From positions 1 through 64,000 of the forward strand of contig QJWJ01000522.1 in assembly GCA_003235365.1 (NCBI GenBank): a stretch of DNA of 64,000 nucleotides, written 5' to 3'. The notes below the pieces were generated by a model. That model was not told where the DNA came from, searched no databases, and saw only the letters and a program-made list of their open reading frames with translations. A program made the position numbers and the translations under genes. How positions within the stretch are numbered: the stretch's first letter is position 1; every line of letters starts with the position of its first letter. Below are positions 26,969 to 36,355 of the stretch, piece after piece. The stretch comes from Deltaproteobacteria bacterium. GTDB taxonomy: Bacteria > Myxococcota_A > Polyangia > Polyangiales > Polyangiaceae.

Positions 26969-27091
26969 GATGCAACAGAGAACGGAGTCGAGAAAGCGAC
27001 TGCAACGGGGGCGGTTTTTCGGGCACTCACCAAACGGCGGCCTGAAGAACTGCCCGACAAACGTGCTCGCCCATTTGGCTGTGGGAGACTG

Positions 27092-28996
27092 TCAGGCGGA
27101 CAGCGACACCTGTTTGTTCTGACTGCCAGACGTTGACGACGTGGCTGGAATACCCCGTGGAGATGTATCGGGGAAGGACAGGTGAAAGGCACACCCGTCC
27201 CCCTCTCCGCGAGACTGCACCCAGACTCTTCCTCCGTGGCTGCGCATGACCTTCTCCACGATCGCCAGCCCCACTCCCGTGCCTGCTTGGGTGTTGTCCA
27301 ATCGCTGAAACAACGCAAACATGCGTTCGTGAAACTCCGGAGCAACTCCGGGACCACGGTCTTTCACGACGACGATCGATTCCGCTCCGTCCCGATGACC
27401 TTCCACGGTGATGGTGCTGGTGTCCGCTGACGCGCGCCCGTACTTCATCGCATTGGTCAACAGATTGTCCATGACCTGCATGAAGCGCGACGGGTTCGCG
27501 CTGACATTCGGAAGCGACTCGATGATCAACTCGAACCCTGCTTGCTCGAGCCGCATCTGATTGGCCCGCTTCCACTCTTCGAGCAGCGGACTCGGGTCGA
27601 ACGTCGTGACCTCCAGGTCGATCCGCCCGACCCTGCTCAGGTCCAACAAGTCGTCGATGAGATTCGCCATGCGTCGGTTGGCACTTTCGATCGTATCGAG
27701 CTTGCTCAACGCCTCTTCGATCCGCCCCTGGTCCGCCAAGCGTCGGATCATTCCGAGGAACCCACTACTGGTGACGACGGGCGACTTCAAGTCGTGGGAA
27801 ACCGTGTAGACGAATTGCTCCAGTTCCGCGTTGGACTTCTCCAGCTGGCGTTGGTTTCGAGCGAGTTCAGCCGTCAGATGGCGGGCGCGTTCGAGCAACG
27901 CTTTCGTCTCGAGATTGCGCCTTCGAAAGACGTCTGCTGCTTTGGCCATCTGCCCGATCTCGTCGACGCGGTCCGTCGCTGGAATGTCGGCAGCTCGATC
28001 CTCCGAAAGCTCCGTCAGCGTGCGGGCAATGGCACTGATGGGTCCAGACAGGTTTCGCGTCAACAACCACGCGATGATTCCCGCCGCTGCCAGGGCAGCA
28101 AAGCCCACGACCACGACCCGCAACTGAGTCTGGACGGCGCGACGGGAGAACTCCTCGGAGATGGGATCGACTTCATTGAGGATCAGTTCTCGGAGTTCGG
28201 TGGACACGTGACCGAATTCCATGGCCTCTCCAGCCATCACCACACCCGTCAAGTGAAGGTAGCTACGAGTGGCTTGGACGATACGAGTGAACACTCCGAG
28301 GTACTGCTCCGCATACCGAAGTTCCGGGTACTGTCCAGTCGGGTTGGCGCCATCGATGGCATAGCGCCGCGCAGCGTTCTGGACGGCTCGTTCGGCGCCG
28401 GTGAGCAACGCGAACCGTGGGTGATGGAGGTACTTGAACAGCGCTACCTCTGCTTCCTTCATCGCTTTCTCGAGCGCGAGCCGAGCTCCAGCGTCGAGGA
28501 GTTCGGGCCTCGCCGCGGCGCTCAGCAGTGCATCATCGAACTTCGACATGGTCGATGCCGCCGCCTGGTACACGAGTTCTCGACGCAGTTCACGTTCTTC
28601 CACGGCTTGCTCGAACGTCTTGTCGTATTCGGCGAGGTGACCCTCCAGGCGCAGCACGAAGGCGCGCTCCTCCTCCGTCGAGCAGAGGCTACGCACCTTC
28701 ATCAAGTGCTGCTCGAGCTGGGCGCTACGTTGGCGAACGGTATCGGCAATGCTGCGGTGGCCGGAATAGGTATAGTGCAGCACATCGCGCTGCAACGCCG
28801 CCACGGCGCGGTCGACCTCGAGCACCGTCATCGCTCGCTCATTTACAGCACGCACTCCCTCGAATCGCTCTGACGCCCGACGTGCGTCGTAGAACGTGAT
28901 GGCGCCAACGACCCCCAAGAGCAGCACCATCAACAACAGCGAAGTGGTTACCTTCGCTCCGATCGAGAACTGGGCTAGATGTCGTCCTTGGACCAT
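27092..28996 (-). CDS. Membrane sensor histidine kinase with HAMP domain
   Basis: A 634-aa kinase. TM1 (VTTSLLLMVLLLGVVGAITF) is followed by a periplasmic helical region of about 260 residues, TM2 (VVVVGFAALAAAGIIAWLL), HAMP, a coiled coil, and HisKA with VSHDLKSPVV (His401). The ATPase domain follows, with NLLTNAMKY, DRGPGVAPEF and GTGVGLAIVEKVM. The periplasmic part looks like a helical-bundle sensor without a PAS fold. ATG 28996 with GGGGG upstream is preferred to TTG 29011. Its start lies 11 bp after the stop of the solute-binding-protein gene, suggesting that the bound ligand is reported to this kinase. Confidence 0.88.
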   Translation of the reverse strand: MVQGRHLAQFSIGAKVTTSLLLMVLLLGVVGAITFYDARRASERFEGVRAVNERAMTVLEVDRAVAALQRDVLHYTYSGHRSIADTVRQRSAQLEQHLMKVRSLCSTEEERAFVLRLEGHLAEYDKTFEQAVEERELRRELVYQAAASTMSKFDDALLSAAARPELLDAGARLALEKAMKEAEVALFKYLHHPRFALLTGAERAVQNAARRYAIDGANPTGQYPELRYAEQYLGVFTRIVQATRSYLHLTGVVMAGEAMEFGHVSTELRELILNEVDPISEEFSRRAVQTQLRVVVVGFAALAAAGIIAWLLTRNLSGPISAIARTLTELSEDRAADIPATDRVDEIGQMAKAADVFRRRNLETKALLERARHLTAELARNQRQLEKSNAELEQFVYTVSHDLKSPVVTSSGFLGMIRRLADQGRIEEALSKLDTIESANRRMANLIDDLLDLSRVGRIDLEVTTFDPSPLLEEWKRANQMRLEQAGFELIIESLPNVSANPSRFMQVMDNLLTNAMKYGRASADTSTITVEGHRDGAESIVVVKDRGPGVAPEFHERMFALFQRLDNTQAGTGVGLAIVEKVMRSHGGRVWVQSRGEGDGCAFHLSFPDTSPRGIPATSSTSGSQNKQVSLSA

Positions 28997-29007
28997 GGTG
29001 CGCCCCC

Positions 29008-30264
29008 TCAAGCCGTCAGAAACTCAGCCCACCGCTGAAGGCTGTACTCGTAGGTCGGCATCACGGTGTTCCACACGGCGATGTTTGAAAAACGCCGTTC
29101 GTAGCTGCCGCCGTTGCGCACTTGCCCGGGACGTACCGCGATCTGTCGATTGGTGTTCATGAGCGCTTGCCGCGCCGGTCGACCACCGTACCAGTAATCC
29201 CATTCCTCGTCGGAAAGGTAGGGACGGGACAGGTGAGGCGTCGAGATGTAGTAACCCTGACGCGCGATGAACGCACCCGGCCAACCCGAGAGCCACCAGT
29301 TCATGTAAGCGTACGCGGCGTCCTTCGTCGCTGACGTGGTCTTCGATGACAGGCACATCACGCCATGCCACGCCCTGTAGCCCTCCTTCGGCGCCGCATA
29401 CACGCAAGGCACTCCAGCCCCCGCCAGCGCCGATGCCGCCGGGGAGAACATGCTTTCGACGACGACCTCACCTCGCTCCATCATTGCCACCGAGTCTGGC
29501 ACGGAGCGCCAAGCCCCTCGAAAGTGACCACGCTTCTTCAGGTCGATCAGGATCGAGAACAGCGCATCGAGTTCTGCCTCGCTGAGGTCCCCCAGATCGC
29601 GAAAACTGAGCAGGCCCGCCGCTCGCGCGGCAAGGGCAGCGTCGAACACACCGATCGTCGGCTGGTTGACGAGTGCTACCTTCCCCCGATAGCGCTCGTC
29701 GAGCAGCCAGGCCCAACTCTCGGTTTCGTACGCCGTCCCCCGCGGTATGACGCGCGTATCGTAGCCAAACGAGTCCGCGTTGTGAACGTACGGCAGGTAG
29801 CTGATCTGCGCCGTTGGTCGCCCCGCCAGCGTGCCATCGCGCTGGACATACAGGATCCGTTCGGGAGAGTCGCCGGCACCATAGCGAGCCCCCGACGTCA
29901 GACGACCGGTCTTCGCCAGCGGGTTCACGTCGAGCCAACGCTCGATTCGAGACACCTGCAACGGCTGAATCGCTCGCGCTTGCCACAGGACGTTGATGCT
30001 GTCTGACCATTGCTCGTACAGATCGAAACTCTCAGGTCTGGTCGAAGCTTGATGCAAGACCGCAGCGCTGCCTCCGGGCGAGAACTCCAACGAAATTCCC
30101 AGGTCCTGTTGGGCCTGTTGCCTCAACGCTTCTTGTAGCGTGACGTGCGTGCCCAGCACGCGCACGACGAACGTCGTGCGCGCGAACACGGTCGGCGCCA
30201 CGGTTGATGCAGCGCCGAGCGCGGACTGGACCAAGAACTTCCTTCGTCGCATCTGTTTCGTCAT
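29008..30264 (-). CDS. Tat-exported extracellular solute-binding protein (PotD/AfuA-like)
   Basis: A periplasmic binding protein of 418 aa. The N-terminus MTKQMRRRKFLVQSA is a twin-arginine signal. The mature part follows the type-2 binding fold: VRVLGTHVTLQEALRQQA at the start, SFDLYEQWSDSINVLW, IPRGTAYETESWAWLLD and YMNWWLSG. The spermidine/putrescine and iron binding families are the closest in style; the ligand is unknown. It has no permease or ATPase gene nearby. It sits between two kinase genes with a 4-bp overlap to the upstream kinase, so a sensory role is more likely than transport. Confidence 0.82.
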   Translation of the reverse strand: MTKQMRRRKFLVQSALGAASTVAPTVFARTTFVVRVLGTHVTLQEALRQQAQQDLGISLEFSPGGSAAVLHQASTRPESFDLYEQWSDSINVLWQARAIQPLQVSRIERWLDVNPLAKTGRLTSGARYGAGDSPERILYVQRDGTLAGRPTAQISYLPYVHNADSFGYDTRVIPRGTAYETESWAWLLDERYRGKVALVNQPTIGVFDAALAARAAGLLSFRDLGDLSEAELDALFSILIDLKKRGHFRGAWRSVPDSVAMMERGEVVVESMFSPAASALAGAGVPCVYAAPKEGYRAWHGVMCLSSKTTSATKDAAYAYMNWWLSGWPGAFIARQGYYISTPHLSRPYLSDEEWDYWYGGRPARQALMNTNRQIAVRPGQVRNGGSYERRFSNIAVWNTVMPTYEYSLQRWAEFLTA

Positions 30265-30275
30265 CGCTCTGTTCC

Positions 30276-31517
30276 TCACTGACCGGCAGCGCCATTCGTC
30301 CCGTCGACGAGGCCCGGGTCACGCAGCCTGCATTTGAACGTGCTGCCCTCGCCTGGCTGTGATTCGACCCAGATTGTCCCTCCGTGTGCTTCGACGACCC
30401 GCCGGGCGATCGCGAGACCGATACCTGTTCCAGGCGCGGAGTGTGAACTGGAGCGATAGAACGGCTGAAATATCCGCTCACGTTCGCTCGGGGGAATGCC
30501 GATACCGTTGTCTCGAACCGAGATCACCCAATACGCCCCATCTCGCTCGGCTGAGACGTGTATTCGAGCGGGTGGTTGCGTACAGAACTTCAGCGCGTTC
30601 GAAAACAGGTTCTGCAACAACTGCCTGAGCAGTTGCGGGTAGCCCACCAAGGTGGGGAGTTCATCGGCTTCGATCACGGCGCCTCGCGCTTGAACGATGG
30701 CGTTCAAATCGGATTTGACCCATTCGAGAACCGCACCGAGCGCCACTTTCTCCGGCGCGACGGATGTCCGGGTCTTCGCGTACGCGAGCAGACTGCGCAC
30801 GAGCTCCTTGCCGCGCCGCGCCCCGTCGATGGCGAAGTCGAGGTACTGCTTGCCGACGCCGTCGAGTTCGGGCGCGCACTCTTCGACGTACAGGCGCACG
30901 AACGACTCTACCGTTCGGAGCGGCTCCTGCAGGTCGTGCGAAACCGCGCGTGCGAAGTGCTCGAGCTCGTTGCACTTCGACTTCAACGCTTCCTGCGTCT
31001 CGTGGAGGTCCCGTAGACGGCGACGCAGCTCGAGCTGGGCGTTTGCCTGGCGTTGAAGCCGTTGCATCGCCGTCAGCTGCGCAGGAGTCAACTCGCGAGC
31101 GCGGTGATCGATGACGCACAGTGTGCCCAACCCATCGCCATCTGGAGTACACAGCGGGAATCCGGCGTAGAAGCGCACGTGCGGTTCACCCGTCACGAGC
31201 GGATTGCCCGCGAATCGCTCATCGACGTGAGCGTCTGGCACGATCATCGGCTCGCTCCCCATGATGGCGTGTGCACAGAACGCGACCGCACGCGGCGTGC
31301 TCTCCACTCCCAGCCCCACCCTCGCCTTGAACCATTGACGGTCGGAATCGACCAACGAAACGAGGGCTATGGGTGTCCCGCACAGCTCGGAAGCAAGCGC
31401 GACCAAGTCGTCGAAACCGGACTCGGGCACGGTGTCGAGGATGTCGTAGCGCTGCAATTCGGCGACTCGGTCGCGATCGTTCTGCGGCACGGGCGCGGGC
31501 AGATACCGGGATTCCAC
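30276..31517 (-). CDS. GAF-domain sensor histidine kinase
   Basis: A soluble kinase of 413 aa. The N-terminal GAF domain (about 20-165) is of the cyanobacterial/phytochrome-associated type (RYDILDTVPESGFDDL, PIALVSLVDSDRQWFK, VIDHRARELT). HisKA has AVSHDLQEPLRT (His194), and the ATPase domain has NLFSNALKF, DNGIGIPPSERERIF and GTGIGLAIARRVV. The dimerisation domain with HDLQEPL is the phytochrome-like class that often pairs with Rcp1-type regulators, which matches the last gene of this operon. First gene of the operon, divergent from the GGDEF-EAL gene with a 147-bp shared control region. Confidence 0.9.
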   Translation of the reverse strand: MESRYLPAPVPQNDRDRVAELQRYDILDTVPESGFDDLVALASELCGTPIALVSLVDSDRQWFKARVGLGVESTPRAVAFCAHAIMGSEPMIVPDAHVDERFAGNPLVTGEPHVRFYAGFPLCTPDGDGLGTLCVIDHRARELTPAQLTAMQRLQRQANAQLELRRRLRDLHETQEALKSKCNELEHFARAVSHDLQEPLRTVESFVRLYVEECAPELDGVGKQYLDFAIDGARRGKELVRSLLAYAKTRTSVAPEKVALGAVLEWVKSDLNAIVQARGAVIEADELPTLVGYPQLLRQLLQNLFSNALKFCTQPPARIHVSAERDGAYWVISVRDNGIGIPPSERERIFQPFYRSSSHSAPGTGIGLAIARRVVEAHGGTIWVESQPGEGSTFKCRLRDPGLVDGTNGAAGQ

Positions 31518-31664
31518 GATGCGGGTGTACGGTCGACGTGAGCTGGGCGATTACCCTCTGCGCAGAATCGCTCGGATGTCGCCGACCAGTTTCGTACGCG
31601 CCGTTCCAAATGCACCACACGCCCTACAGTTGTTTCGGGACGCGCCGTACAACGAAGAGCACCG

Positions 31665-33878
31665 ATGTCGCATACCCGTCTGCAACAACGCCGGCGCCGC
31701 TTCGACTCCCCGAGCCGCAACGACGCGAGCGACGGACGTCGTCGGATCCTGTTCGTGGACGACGACCCGCTTGCAGGCGCGGCGTTCGAGCGAAGTGTCC
31801 GGCGGGCAGGATACCTGGTCGAGGTCAGCCGGAGCCCCTACGAAGCAATCGCACGAGCGAAAGAACGTCGCTTCGACGTGATCGTCACCGATTTACGGAT
31901 GCCGGGAATGGACGGGTTGACGTTGCTCGAGCGCTTTCGAGAAATCGACCGCAGCTGTGTCTCGATCCTGGTCACCGGAATGCCTGATGTAGACCTTCCA
32001 CGGAGCCCGGCTACCGACGGCTCGCTCCTCGCGGTGTTTGGCAAACCGTGGGACGACGTCGCAATGCTCGAATCGCTGGATCGCGCGTTTACCTTGTGTG
32101 AGCGGCGTTCAGCGCTGAGCAAAGAACACAAGCTGGACCTGTTGAGAGTGCTGCTCGTCGAAGACAACCCGGCCGACGCGTTCTTGACGAAACGGGCGTT
32201 GGAAACGCACTGCACAGCGGTCGTGGAGGTCGCCCATCGACTGCGCGACGCGGAACTACTGTTGGACACGTGCGAGTTCGATGTCGTGGTGTCCGACTTG
32301 TCGCTCCCAGACGGCCGCGGCATCGACTGCATACGGCGTTTGCGTGGAGCGGCTGGAGAAGCCCCGATCGTGGTCCTGACGGGGCTCGAAGACGATGAGG
32401 TCGCGGGCCAAGCCCTCGAAAGCGGCGCCCAAGAGTTTCTCACCAAAGGCGAGCTCGACGGCGACAAGCTCGGCCGAGTGATCGCCTTCGCTCGCCATCG
32501 TGGTCGCTTCGTTGCACAGCTCACCCGCTTGGCGTCCTACGACGCACTCACCGGCCTGGCCAATCGACGAACTCTGCGCGACCGGCTCTCTCACGCCCAG
32601 GCGGTGGCTCGTCCCGACGGCAGCCACGTCGCTCTGCTGGCGATAGACCTAGACCGGTTCAAGAACATCAACGATACGCTCGGGCACGAGGCGGGGGACG
32701 AGCTGCTGCGCGTCGTCGCGCAACGTCTGCAAACGGTAATCCGCGAGCACGACACGGCCGCGCGATTGAGCGGCGACGAGTTCGCAGTTCTGCTGGGCAA
32801 GCTAGCGGATCCCGAAGACGCGCTGACGATCACGCAACGGCTGATGACCGACGTTCAACGCCCGGTGGAGTTGGTGCAAGGAACCGTCGGCGTCTCGCTG
32901 AGTGTAGGCATCTCCGTCTCCTCCACGGGGCACGAGACTCTCGACGAGATGCTACGCTCCGCTGACGAGGCGATGTACCAGGCAAAGCGCGGAGGCCGTG
33001 GCAGATCCGTCCCCCCCGCGCAGGTCGCGCACGCTCGCGGCCTCGAGCGACTGAGTTTGGAGATGGAGCTGCGTGAAGCCGTCCGGGAGCAACGCTTCAC
33101 CCTGGCATATCAACCGCAGTACCGGCTGAGCGACGGGGAACTGGCCGGCTTCGAAGCGCTACTGCGGTGGCGACGCGCCGACGGAACCCCCGAGCCGCCC
33201 AGCACGTTCATCCCCATACTCGAGGAAACGGGCCTCATCACCAAAGTCGGTAAGTGGGTCGTGGAGGAGAGCTGCAGAGAGCTGCAGCGTTGGCGTGCCG
33301 CCCACCCAGGACACGACGCGAGAATGTCGGTCAACGTCGCGGGTCAACAATTCGAGACGCCTGGCCTGGTGGAGCTGGTTCGCGATGCGTTGGCCACGTC
33401 TGGTCTGGCGCCCAACGACTTCGAGCTTGAAATCACCGAAAGTGTGCTCATGCGCGACACGGCACACGCAACGGCGGCGCTGCTGGGCTTGAGGAATCTG
33501 GGGGTTCGAATCGCCATCGACGACTTCGGCACGGGCTACTCATCACTCGCCTACCTCAAACGATTCAACGTCAACACGCTCAAGATCGACCGCTCCTTCG
33601 TGGCCGACATCGAACAGGAAGCGTCGACCTGCATCGCCAGCGCAATCATTACCCTGGGACAGCAACTAGGGATGGAGGTCGTGGCCGAGGGCGTGGAAAC
33701 GTGGTCCCAAGCGGAGTACCTCGGTGCTGCTCATGGTCTGGTCGTACAGGGGTATCTATTTGGTCGCCCCGGTCCGCAGACGACCGACTTTGCGGCCCGG
33801 GTCACGACACCGCGCTTGAGCCGACCGTCACCAGTTCTCACCTCCTGGAACGCGTCGACACAAACCGCCGGCGAATGA
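31665..33878 (+). CDS. REC-REC-GGDEF-EAL cyclic-di-GMP signalling protein
   Basis: A 737-aa protein with receiver 1 (about 27-150, VIVTDLRMPGMDG), receiver 2 (about 158-285, VVVSDLSLPDGRG), GGDEF (about 300-460) and EAL (about 475-715). The cyclase signature is SGDEF (Ser369), a variant known to be active in some enzymes. The EAL part has a full catalytic set by eye: FEALLRW (Glu497), ITESVLM, IDDFGTGYSSLAYLK, LKIDRSFV and EGVET. So c-di-GMP hydrolysis is probable and synthesis possible. Two receivers suggest inputs from two kinases, such as the divergent GAF/HAMP pair. The first receiver's Lys site lies in FGKPWDD. Cytosolic. Confidence 0.92.
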   Translation: MSHTRLQQRRRRFDSPSRNDASDGRRRILFVDDDPLAGAAFERSVRRAGYLVEVSRSPYEAIARAKERRFDVIVTDLRMPGMDGLTLLERFREIDRSCVSILVTGMPDVDLPRSPATDGSLLAVFGKPWDDVAMLESLDRAFTLCERRSALSKEHKLDLLRVLLVEDNPADAFLTKRALETHCTAVVEVAHRLRDAELLLDTCEFDVVVSDLSLPDGRGIDCIRRLRGAAGEAPIVVLTGLEDDEVAGQALESGAQEFLTKGELDGDKLGRVIAFARHRGRFVAQLTRLASYDALTGLANRRTLRDRLSHAQAVARPDGSHVALLAIDLDRFKNINDTLGHEAGDELLRVVAQRLQTVIREHDTAARLSGDEFAVLLGKLADPEDALTITQRLMTDVQRPVELVQGTVGVSLSVGISVSSTGHETLDEMLRSADEAMYQAKRGGRGRSVPPAQVAHARGLERLSLEMELREAVREQRFTLAYQPQYRLSDGELAGFEALLRWRRADGTPEPPSTFIPILEETGLITKVGKWVVEESCRELQRWRAAHPGHDARMSVNVAGQQFETPGLVELVRDALATSGLAPNDFELEITESVLMRDTAHATAALLGLRNLGVRIAIDDFGTGYSSLAYLKRFNVNTLKIDRSFVADIEQEASTCIASAIITLGQQLGMEVVAEGVETWSQAEYLGAAHGLVVQGYLFGRPGPQTTDFAARVTTPRLSRPSPVLTSWNASTQTAGE

Positions 33879-34005
33879 CGGCGCCGGTCCCGGGCCACGC
33901 GTTGCCGCAGCGCATCGCAGGACGATGAGCCTGCGCCCCGAACGCGACTGGCCAATCACATCTGCGAACTTGACACCCCGCGAAGCCGGCCCGAGAACGT
34001 GGGCC

Positions 34006-34620
34006 ATGGCTAAACCCAAACTCACGTATTTCGATTTTCCAGGTGGCCGAGGGGAAGACGTTCGTATGGCATTCGCGCTCGCCGAAGTCGATTTCGAGGA
34101 CAAGCGCATCGCTGGCAGCGATTGGCGACAACTCAAGGAGTCGACGCCGTTCGGCGCGCTGCCAATCTTGGAGGTCGAAGGCCGCCCGACGCTTGCGCAG
34201 TCCAATGCCATCCTCGTTTGGATTGGCACGGAGCACGGGCTGCTACCGAAAGACACCTGGGAGGCAGCTCGACACGTCTCCGTACTCGAATCGGTCGAGG
34301 AACTCCGCGCAACGATTGACCCTTCCGGACGTCTCGAAGACGACGATGCCAAACGGCAAGCGCGGCAGGCCCTGTGCGACGGTCCGATCCCTCGCTGGGC
34401 CAAGCAGATCGAACAGCAGATTCGGGGTCCGTTCGTCGGCGGCGAGGCGATCAGCGTGGCAGACCTGAAGATCTTCACGGCGATGAACTGGTTTCGTCGC
34501 GGTGTGCTCGACCACATCCCCACGGACATCCTCGATGGCCACTCCAAGCTGACCGCGCTGCACACCGCCGTTGCGTCCCAACCCCGCATCGCCGCGTGGC
34601 GTGAGCGTTTCGCTCGCTGA
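34006..34620 (+). CDS. Glutathione S-transferase family protein
   Basis: A 204-aa GST with an N-terminal thioredoxin-like domain (LTYFDFPGGRGEDVRMAFA, FGALPILEVEG, AQSNAILVWIG) and a C-terminal helical domain (FVGGEAISVADLKIFTAMNW). The pattern YFDFPGRGE is close to sigma/prostaglandin-D-synthase-like GSTs. The Tyr of YFDFP is the likely catalytic residue. It probably conjugates glutathione to electrophiles or acts as an isomerase; the substrate is unknown. ATG 34006 (MAKPKLTYF) is the family start. Confidence 0.9.
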   Translation: MAKPKLTYFDFPGGRGEDVRMAFALAEVDFEDKRIAGSDWRQLKESTPFGALPILEVEGRPTLAQSNAILVWIGTEHGLLPKDTWEAARHVSVLESVEELRATIDPSGRLEDDDAKRQARQALCDGPIPRWAKQIEQQIRGPFVGGEAISVADLKIFTAMNWFRRGVLDHIPTDILDGHSKLTALHTAVASQPRIAAWRERFAR

Positions 34621-34709
34621 GTCGGAACGTGGGGTCACCCGCGGACGCCCGACCGACGGGAGGAATTCGCCTCCGGGGTGAGCGACGGCTTGACGGGGCC
34701 GTAGCGTCA

Positions 34710-34723
34710 GAGCACTAGTGCTC
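34710..34723. repeat. 14-bp perfect palindrome
   Basis: GAGCACTAGTGCTC, a self-complementary sequence in the 203-bp gap after the GST gene. The core GCACTAGT recurs at about 34793, 29 bp before the next start codon. The pair may be an operator arrangement; no regulator is assigned. Confidence 0.4.
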
Positions 34724-34823
34724 CGGTACAGTTGCCCGCCCCTCACACCTCTGGGGTGGCAACTCCGAACCGGTCGAAGCCGCCCTGTCGAGGCACTAGT
34801 TTCATCTGACCGCGAAAGCCCCG

Positions 34824-35225
34824 ATGCACATCACCTCCGTGGAAGACCTCGTGGCTGCCGCCCAGCAGCAGCCCACCGCACAACGCCTGCTGCTGGTGTT
34901 CGTCAAGACACGGCTGCAGAAGGACCACACCGCGGAGGAGCGTGTTCGTTTCGAGCGAGGTGAAGGGGGAACGTTGCAACCGCTATTCTGCGTCGACTTC
35001 GGTGCAACCCAAATGCCGGCGTTCCCCGAACTCAGCCGCCAGGCTGATCAGATGTCGGACGAGTGGGACAAGGTGCTCATCGGCTGCATCGACGAGCCGA
35101 TCTCACCCGGCGACGAGGTCGTCGATACGACGCTGAAGATGCTCGTCGCCCGCATCGAGAGCGGAGGCGACCTGCGAGGGTTGCTGTGTTTCGGCCGCGA
35201 TGGTGCGCCCATCGTGTTCGAATGA
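34824..35225 (+). CDS. Hypothetical protein (133 aa)
   Basis: Not recognised. An alpha/beta soluble protein beginning MHITSVEDLVAAAQQQ. It has a strand LLLVFVKTRL, a central conserved-looking LQPLFCVDFGA segment, and a C-terminal strand pair ending LLCFGRDGAPIVFE. No signal peptide or membrane segment. The ATG at 34824 follows a gap with the GCACTAGT repeats. Its coding character is good, with few rare codons and an acidic body. Confidence 0.6.
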   Translation: MHITSVEDLVAAAQQQPTAQRLLLVFVKTRLQKDHTAEERVRFERGEGGTLQPLFCVDFGATQMPAFPELSRQADQMSDEWDKVLIGCIDEPISPGDEVVDTTLKMLVARIESGGDLRGLLCFGRDGAPIVFE

Positions 35226-35678
35226 GGTAACCTCCTACATCTCCGCCGACGTGGCGCCATGGGTGGTCGTACACTTCACACGGCCTAGCGATCCCAGGCA
35301 CACCCCAAGCGTTCTCGCGTCGCTGTACGAGCTCTCGGGGCCCTGGGCCGCTGCGCCCAAACAGAACAGCCTGACGCTGACAGCTTCTATTGTTGGCGCA
35401 ACGCGTGGCGAGCTGGGGAGGCCCCCACTACGATCAAACGTAGACAGTCCGTATAGGTCATCTAGAGCAGACCCGTGGGTCCTGCGACAGATGCACCGAT
35501 GATCCTGAGCCAGCTCCAACGACTCCTTCGCACCCGCCGCGACTTCGCGCAATCGGGTTCGTAGGGGCCGTCCTCGGAGACTGGGCGCAGGTATGCGCAT
35601 GATGCCCCACCACGACGGCGTCGCGTCCAGCACGTTAATCGCGAGCAACGGCGCCATCGAAAAGACCAAGAGGAGTCA
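35226..35678. other. Intergenic region, 453 bp
   Basis: This lies between the hypothetical gene and the exported coiled-coil gene. The ORFs crossing it (35235..35669 minus, 35200..35502 plus) have no recognisable domain or ribosome site. The last 20 bp contain AAGAGGAG, the ribosome site of the next gene. Nothing else was recognised. Confidence 0.45.
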
Positions 35679-36332
35679 ATGAACCGTACAATCCTGGGCC
35701 CAATCCTGACAGCAGTACTCACCTTCGGCATCGCCACCGTCAGCAGCGACACGTTCGCGGGAGGCGAGCAAGGCACCGAACTCAGCGGCGAAAAGAGCGA
35801 GGCCGACTACAGCAAGGCGTTCGACAAGATGATCCAAGCATTGGATCGCGACTTGAACGAAACGAAGAAGCGGCTCTACGTCATGGATTCTCAGCTACCC
35901 AAGCTACAGAAACGCGCTGAAGCTGCAAAGTACCGTGTTACGGCGGCTCGCGAAGAGTACGACGATGTCCAGTCCCAACTGGCAAGCTCCGAGGCACTGC
36001 CCAAGCCCAAGGTCGAGAAGCTGCGCAAGAAGCTCGCACAGAAGCGGTCGATGTTGGAGAAGGACGCGGTGAAGCTCGACGCCATCTCCACCCAGGCCAA
36101 GGAATCCCGGACCGAGATGACCCAGCGTCACGAACGCTTGACCCGTCTCAAGGACGACGTGGCGATCGAGGCAGACCGCTTCGATCCCGAAGACAGACGG
36201 CAATCGCGTGTGCGCAAGCTGCTGGCCGAGTCGGACTGGGCGTTGAGCAAGCTCGACGAACTGAATGCTCAGTACGACAGCGACCTGATCCAACCCGTGT
36301 CGGAGACGGTCGGGCAAGCCCGCGTCGAATAG
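35679..36332 (+). CDS. Exported coiled-coil protein, hypothetical
   Basis: A 217-aa protein with a Sec signal peptide (MNRTILGPILTAVLTFGIATVSSDTFAGG, predicted cleavage after the AxA-like TFA). Then comes a long charged coiled coil (about 45-165) rich in Lys, Glu, Leu and Arg. The C-terminal region (about 170-217) is also helical. It is probably periplasmic. There is no known domain; it resembles generic cell-envelope coiled coils. ATG 35679 has GAGGAG about 5 nt upstream. A strong terminator follows. Confidence 0.7.
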   Translation: MNRTILGPILTAVLTFGIATVSSDTFAGGEQGTELSGEKSEADYSKAFDKMIQALDRDLNETKKRLYVMDSQLPKLQKRAEAAKYRVTAAREEYDDVQSQLASSEALPKPKVEKLRKKLAQKRSMLEKDAVKLDAISTQAKESRTEMTQRHERLTRLKDDVAIEADRFDPEDRRQSRVRKLLAESDWALSKLDELNAQYDSDLIQPVSETVGQARVE

Positions 36333-36355
36333 TCGGGGCCTCGACAGACCCCTCC

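Noticed and set aside
35235-35669. 144-aa minus-strand ORF in the gap before the coiled-coil gene
   Set aside because: No recognisable domain, poor codon pattern, no Shine-Dalgarno sequence.
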